From contig JAOXYB010052624.1 of NCBI GenBank assembly GCA_028565635.1, positions 1-11,502 on the forward strand: 11,502 nt of DNA, read 5' to 3'. Positions 1-6,800 of this stretch are shown here, piece by piece. Origin of the DNA: Phoronis ovalis (Eukaryota; Phoronida; Phoronidae). Position 1 is the stretch's first letter; each line of letters starts with the position of its first letter. The notes below the pieces were generated by a model, which saw nothing but the letters and a program-made list of their open reading frames with translations, ran no database searches and had not been told where the DNA came from. The position numbers were made by a program, and so were the translations under genes.

Positions 1-96
1 AAAAATGCCCCATTAAATATGATACCGTTGACCGATTGACCCCAAAATTTGAGGAACCCGAGCCATCGTCGATACCTGATATTTGGTGGAAAGAGT

Positions 97-130
97 GACA
101 GACTGGCAGATAGACAGACAAACAGACGGA
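97..130. repeat. CAGA-rich simple repeat
   Basis: Imperfect GACAGA/CAGACA units run for about 34 bp, some 90 bp upstream of the tRNA. Many invertebrate dispersed repeats end in such tracts, and the preceding 95 bp (gaccgattgaccccaaaat and onward) may belong to one. I cannot name a family. Confidence 0.6.
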
Positions 131-219
131 CACTCGAGATTTAGTAGTATAGATATCTGCCTTTGCATACATGCAGAAATTACTGGATATAGCACTTCCC
201 CACGAAAAAAAAACAACAA

Positions 220-308
220 CTCGCGATAGCTCAGCTGGTAGAGCGGAGGACTGTAGAGGTCATGAAGGAGGGATCCTTAGGTCGGCGGTTCAATTCCGTC
301 TCGCGAGA
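220..308 (+). tRNA. tRNA-Tyr (GTA) with a 16-nt intron
   Basis: A complete cloverleaf can be drawn: acceptor CTCGCGA/TCGCGAG (7 of 7 pairs), D arm GCTC/GAGC with loop AGCTGGTA, anticodon stem GAGGA/TCCTT, and T arm GGCGG-TTCAATT-CCGTC with one G-U pair. The anticodon is GTA at 253-255. An intron at 257-272 lies between loop bases 37 and 38, the canonical place, as is usual for eukaryotic tRNA-Tyr. The mature length is 73 nt. The gene sits within intron 11 of the NCKX gene, on the opposite strand, and the fit of the stems suggests a functional copy. Confidence 0.95.
257..272 (+). other. tRNA-Tyr intron
   Basis: Sixteen nucleotides (AGGTCATGAAGGAGGG) interrupt the anticodon loop right after CTGTAG. 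The boundary could shift by one base because an A flanks both ends. Removal by the tRNA splicing endonuclease restores the loop CTGTAGA. Confidence 0.88.
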
Positions 309-314
309 TTTTTT
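309..314 (+). terminator. RNA polymerase III terminator
   Basis: Six T residues follow directly after the discriminator base of the tRNA-Tyr gene, the standard pol III stop signal. Confidence 0.85.
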
Positions 315-650
315 GAATCAAAATATGTCAATTACCCTAGCTATGTTTTCTTTTCTTGAATATTGACGATAAAAAAGAAGTTAGTCACTTATTCCTAATC
401 GTGCATGACGGATCAATTATGTGTTATGAGACGTTCCACACAATGTGGGCAATAATATTAAGAGAAATGATTTCAAAATATTTATATTATCTGGCCTTTC
501 TTAAAGACAAACGCAATACTGTCACTCTTTTGCGATTCCTTAACAGATTAAGCTGATGACGGCAGAAAAATCTGCGTAACTGTCACAAACCAGTATTCGA
601 TACTTTATCGCAAGTACTGTGCCAAGAAAATAACCAAATGAGGTACTCAC

Positions 651-820
651 CATCCAAACCATGACGTAAGAAAATATTCCAATCCATACTATGGACATGA
701 GGAATGTGATCATGTACCAGTTACTCCATCTTGTTTTACGACAGTCAGGAATAGATATGAATAAAAGTGCACATAGAGGGAAGCACGTGAAATATTTGAC
801 GAAAGCCCAGCAACCATCGG
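651..820 (-). CDS. SLC24A: NCKX coding exon 11: start of second membrane bundle
   Basis: Acceptor CTGTTTCAG before 820 and donor ATG|GTGAGT after 651. It codes for residues 431-487. A hydrophobic helix ([19 protein letters not shown]) is followed by the connector [10 protein letters not shown] and the helix [20 protein letters not shown]. The FSY(V/L)MVW ending is a strong family signature. It is normally followed at once by the alpha-2 repeat, whose exons must lie to the left of the window. Exit is phase 0. Confidence 0.95.
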
Positions 821-3800
821 CTGAAACAGATAGTATATTTATGTAGATGTTGTATACTGTAAGGTAAAGAAAATTAGCGGAATAGGTTAAAATAAATTGT
901 TCCGAAACTGTCTGCTTGTGTTCAAAGAGTATTTATTTAGCCTTTCGATGGGTAATTTGCACAAAACTAGATGGAGCTGCGAACGAACCCATTCGATCTA
1001 CCCGGGGAGTCATTTATATGTAAATTGTAGGTCCACATGCGCGAACATGTGTTTTAAAAAGGCTCCTAAACGCGTATATTTATTCCGCCTACTAAAAAAA
1101 CGCTCTTTTCAAAGAATTGTAGGTTCACAAAGTGACCCTTTATTGACAAATATGCTGACACGCTAGTTAACCCACACTAATGTAACGCATCTAATGGTGA
1201 CAAACATACCCATTAATACATTAATACGTATCTGTCTGACGGTATCAGATGGGGGAAAACATACCCTTTGGCAGATCTACATTCTAAAAACAACACCCTA
1301 TTTATCAAGATTTTTTCTAAAATATACCTTTAACGCGAAACACACGTTATGTGCCTCAATGAAAAAAGTATCCCCTTTTCACATGATTTTTCGTTCGCGC
1401 ATGTGGACCCATTATTTGATCCAAGTGACCCCCCGGGACAACTATCCGCGTTTTATGAACGAAGGTGCAAGCAAGTGCGCTAGTAGCTGTAGGGCAGAAC
1501 AATATCATGAAACAAGCTGCATGCGATCTTAGAAATCGATTAAATCTCCTTATGTTACACCACTTAAACTGAATAAATATTATTTAGCCACGTGATCTAA
1601 ACATGAGAGCGTGGCAAGTTAATTTGGTTCGACACACTTGCTCCAGGAGAAGACGCGCGTGAATTTAAGTACATATTACGCAATTCTTTGAAATGTCACT
1701 TAAACATCTATTAATGGTATGAAATATAATTATGAAAAGGAGATTTCAAATCAAATTACAACGACAGCAAACATAAAAGAAAACAAGAAATTAATATCTT
1801 AGGCTTAATTGTCACGCATAATTTGTTCCAGTTTGAATAAATCCCTCCACTAGTGTTCCGTGCCTTCTCATTTAACGCTGTCTACGTTTGTTCCTAGGAG
1901 ATATATGTGCATATGAATACACATACATTTCTTAAATATCAAAATATCTACTTACACATGGCGGGTAGTTTATAAAACGGTGCTTCGTCTTCGTCTTGTT
2001 CGTCTAAATGAAGGGCTGTATGCACTCTGGAACAGATTATATCTGACATAATATACAGTACTTACTGCCCATTTAATACTTAGCAATACTGTATATAATA
2101 GACTAGTTATTCTGAGGGCGGATAGAAAGGGCTGGGACCAAGGACAAGGTATTATTTCTTTATTATATACGCCGTTCTTAGAATCTGATATCTTACTTTC
2201 CCTTGTACACTATAGCAAACTTTAGACTTGGCTAGCCTCACAGAAGCATTGTCTATGGCCCGTGTATTACATTTTACACGGATGAAACTACAGAGGCTAC
2301 AGGCTGTCAGCCAACTACAACTTAACACAATGCTACAAGTATGTGCACGTGCATGTTACATGCAGGATTACATTTCGTATAAGATACTGGCGAAAGTACA
2401 GTACACAAGCTCGAAGTAGGAATAAGTGTTAGTGCAAAGATGAGTTTTGCGTGTGATGTAACTACATGTCGTTCACTTTTTTACGAAATTGCTCACCTCT
2501 CTCTAACTTCTTGAGGATTTTCAGGATCACCATAATGATATGGAGGCAAATGTAGAAGCCCTTGACCTCGCACTTTTTCTACTTCTCTTTCCTATGTTTA
2601 AAGAAAGTTAAGTATTTTTAAATGTGATATTATACATAATTGACTCATTTGTTTTCCAATGTTATTATCAATAAATCACCAAATGGGGGTATTCTGATGA
2701 ACTGGCGTTTTTTTTTTGGCATGATCAGTTGTTGTTTTCCTTTCAAAATGTGTTCTTTATAACATATCGCTATAGTACTAGTGACAGGGATAATTAAATT
2801 AAACAGAATAAAATGCATTTAGCAACTATATATGTACGATAAAACAAACTCACTGTTAAAATGACCATTCGTGCAGCGGCCTTCCACGTCAGGTGCCACC
2901 TGCGTCCGTGTACAGAGGTGTGTACGACACAGCGGAATATGAAAGTTGGAAAACTTGTCCTGAAAGTTAGAAATTGCGTACACTGCCGTTACTATAATCG
3001 TCTTGTATTTTGATATCACAACAATACTCCCGAGTTATAATAAGGTGCTAGTTCGATTACTGGCGCCACCAGGTGCAAACAAAGAGCATGTCACCAATAC
3101 CGTCATCATGCCTTATAGTCTCAGCGTCTCAGTAGTAAATTCCAGCAACATAAAAGATATAAGCGATGAGCTACGGTCTAATTAATTATAGTGCATCTAT
3201 CACGACTTTTAAAGCGAGGAGTAAAAAGGCACTACTTTAGTTCGTATTTATACGGACATTTCTGCGCACGCACTTCGTTCTTTACTCGTAGCTTGTCGTT
3301 CTATCTCAAGAATCTCAATAAACGGCTCATTGATTTTTAAGTATAAGTTCTCTCCATAATAGCGTGCAACTTTCCAATATTTCGTTTCAGTAACAATCAA
3401 AATTAAGCTTAAATGTATGCTCAAAATGGTTTCCACTTAAAGTAAATTAGAAAAAATATGCATATATCATTCACTGTACATGACTAAAGAGTACCGCAAA
3501 ACAAGTTACTATTTTTGCGACGACTGTATTATATTTTAAATAAATGTCTTTGCCTACCGTACATGGCCGTAATATCCATCTGCGCTGATTCTAGAGTGTT
3601 GGTCGTGGTGATGCTGTGATTTCAAAGGAGTCATCGGCGTTACATTGCTATCACTGTATGGTGGAGGATTGTCGTCTTCATCATGGAAACGTTCTAACGA
3701 AACAATAAAATCATTTTGCAATATTTTTCATTTTCATCCCAACCGCCAGTTAATTTATGAACTCGCGAAAACAATTATAAAAATTAATTTCAGTGTGTAT

Positions 3801-6800
3801 GTATTACAGATCTCTTTGTTGATATTCATGACGGTAAATTTGAATATCCTTTTCATGTAATTAGAAAACATTAATTGCTACTTTCTTCATTTGCTGTAAT
3901 TATAGTTATGATTTAATTTAAAGATGATGATACTAATTGCTAACATTTAATACATCATGATAGGAAAAATATAAGTGTTTGCTTAATATATATTTAGATC
4001 TTAAAATGCAGTTACTTTACTTAGAAATAATATCTATGGTAAATAACATTACCTTTGAGAAGAAATCATTATTAGAAATCATATCATTGTATGTAAGCAG
4101 ACGGTGAAGTAAGTTACAATTTGAACCATATAAATACACATCTCAAAGCGACATCACAAAACTGTCATTAGTTGTTATGATAGGCTATATGATGCAGCAT
4201 ATCATTACCTATAACTTTAAAATGTACTGATCGATCTAGATAATTCTTTTTGGAAAGTATTCTTTTAAAATGCATCTAAGTGGATAATTGGTGGGCAACT
4301 GTTTCCACATTAGGGTGACACCTTGTTTGCTTGAGTTGTAAATTCCTTGTTTTCGTAAAATTTTACAACTTTCAATACATGTAAGACTATACCTGCGCAC
4401 TATTTGGGGTACTAAATTGCGCCATTAACAGTACAATAAATAAAATTGGTTTCTATATCTATATAAATCTATATATATATCTTACTACGACAGTGCAATT
4501 AAACAACATGTATTAAGTACAGTATACCCTTTTTATCTGAGACTACAGTATGACACGGAAAATGTGATCGTGTACCTTTGTTAATAACTCGTTGAACTAA
4601 AGCATCTATTCTACAATAGACAGTCATATCTACCATCAGCTCAACTTACTGTTTACACCATTTCCGACTACGTGTCCATTATTAGTGCTTTCTATAAAGA
4701 AGATAGTTAAATATCTCTAGAACTGGCATTGGCAGGCAAGGTGTTAACACCGTTTTGAAAACCAATGGAGAGTTAGTTAATGGTAGGATCAAGTTGTATA
4801 CATACGGTACCTCATTACTATAATTTGCATCGTATGGTCCACATGATATACAGTCAGGGCAATACCATTGATAGTGGACAAAGTAAACGTACTAAATTAC
4901 TCACCATAGGCACCACCATAGTACTTCCTTTCACCAATAGGTGGCAGAATTGTTTTCGAGCTGCCGTCGTATTTGCTTGAAGGACCAGCCCACCTGGACT
5001 TCATCCAATCCTGAAGACGCGCGTTGAACCTTAAACAAAAAACAGCGTTTAATTCATGCGGCAAGAAATAAATACGTGAATGCTGAGTAACGGTATAAGC
5101 AGACCTGTCCGCCGGCGTATCGCTTGGGTTAAACTTTTCCCGGGAATCGAAGGGATACAGCATACTATAAAGAAACTTAATGATTATTCTAGATTTAAAC
5201 GCTGCATGAACTATCTTCACTGAGCTGAAAATGATGTAGATGACTTCAATCATAAAACACAGGAGAATTAAATAATCTATACCATAGGTTCAAGAACCTC
5301 ACAACTCTATGTATGGTGTTGGTCAAGGCAGTGCTAGTGATCTCCCGAGTGTTTCATTTTCATCAATACGCGCAAACCGGGGTGCATCACCTATCCACTT
5401 TAAGCTGACATAATATAATTGTTTTTAAATTATTACAATTTTCTTATTCTTTGTATGTTACAAGCAGATGTTTAGACATCTATTTCCCAGAGATTTTTAG
5501 ATTTTAAAAATGAAAATTATGATATAAAAACAAAATAAAAAATATTATTTTATATCAGAATGAATGTTCGTAAATTTGATGTAATAATTACGTCAAATAT
5601 GAATCTCACATTTTAACTCTAGAGTTAAAACGTAACATTCAGATTTAACTAAATTACATTTATTTTAGTAATAATATCTAGTTGCCAGGGAATGTAGCCT
5701 TTTTCTTGTAATTTCTGTATTTAGTACAGAGCACATTTTAGGACTTGACTTATAAGAAAAATACTTACTTCATAATTACAATATAGATTCCGTATAGTAC
5801 CAACATGATGAGAGATTCAATCCAGGTTATACGGGAATCGTAAATTGACTGTGAACGAAAACGGGATAAACTTGATTAATCAAAGTTAATAAGCTTAATT
5901 CATAACGATCGGAATGTTTTGACAAGTACAATGACTTCTTGTAAAAATCACATAACGTTATTGACATTCTGATAATGAGCCATTTATCTATCATTTGTAT
6001 AAAGTATCTAATTTTAGTTTCTATCAGATGTGGAAATCCTTTAAAAAGATATATACATAGAGCATGTCCATCATTATTCCAAGGAAATAGTTTATACAAA
6101 GATTATAGCTATTATGTATCACAGAATTGATATAAAATCTATACCAGGAAATTCAGTTCTCTTTTTGTAGATTGCATTTGTACTTGGACCATCACTAATG
6201 TCAATGAACAATGCCAAATAGAAATGTGTATGTTCATTCTTTGGGTGATATTATCAGCTTACCCCAATTAGAACTAAGACGGAAATACTATAGAATGCCG
6301 AATCCCTAGCCATTGGCCACCAGTTTAATGTAACGACGTCTGTAACAATAATTCCGCATATTCCAACGATGAACAATATGTTAAACACTGCCGATCCAAC
6401 GATTGTACCGACTCCAACGTCACCTTGAGCAATGAACACCCCTAGAATGAATTACATGTAGAAGATTGAAGAATTTTTTTTTCATGAAAAGAAACATATT
6501 ACACGATTAAATATATGCAATTATCTACAGAATGAAGGACAGTAACAAGAATTCTTAATTCTAATATTTTGTATTTAAACTTTAATCGAATCCATTCGTC
6601 TTTCTGTTATACTTACAACGGGGAAAGCAAAACGTAACGTTTTTGTTGTAAAACATTAAAGCTTTATTTTTGTTACCTATGACTGACGTAAAAAGCTCTG
6701 GAGCAGAACTTCCAGCAGCCATGAAAGTAGCACCTGCTACATCTTCGCCAAGACCAAGTCTCTGCAAATACAAGCAAATGAAACATCCTTGACCTAATAA

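Larger units (their letters stand above)
1..650. other. Intron 11 (partial)
   Basis: Non-coding with respect to the NCKX gene. It holds the CAGA-rich tract and the plus-strand tRNA-Tyr gene. Nothing resembling the expected alpha-2 exon (GYTLGIPD-type motif) is present, so the next exon lies beyond the left edge. Short plus-strand reading frames at 356-556 show no family likeness. Confidence 0.8.
1001..1437. mobile_element. Probable non-autonomous DNA transposon (MITE-like) with terminal inverted repeats
   Basis: 1001-1046 and 1393-1437 are inverted copies of each other at about 80% identity by eye. They share CCCGGGG at the outer tip and GGTCCACATGCGCGAAC (17 of 17) at the inner end. Partial similarity continues inward (ATGTG...AAAAGG). 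The interior of about 350 bp has no transposase-like reading frame. I see no clear target-site duplication, so the true ends may lie a few bases either side. The family is unknown. Confidence 0.6.
821..1955. other. Intron 10
   Basis: 1135 bp between exons 10 and 11. It contains the inverted-repeat element at 1001-1437. The rest is AT-rich, with no coding likeness on either strand that I can support. Confidence 0.85.
5030..5768. other. Intron 6
   Basis: 739 bp. Holds the hairpin cluster at 5521-5630 and is otherwise featureless AT-rich sequence. Confidence 0.85.

Noticed and set aside
1194-1532. 112-codon plus-strand open frame
   Set aside because: It spans the interior and right arm of the inverted-repeat element, and its composition resembles translated non-coding DNA. 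No transposase motif is present.
4897-5253. 118-codon minus-strand frame including exon 7
   Set aside because: Only the last 41 residues are family-like; the rest is intron 6 read through the acceptor at 5029.
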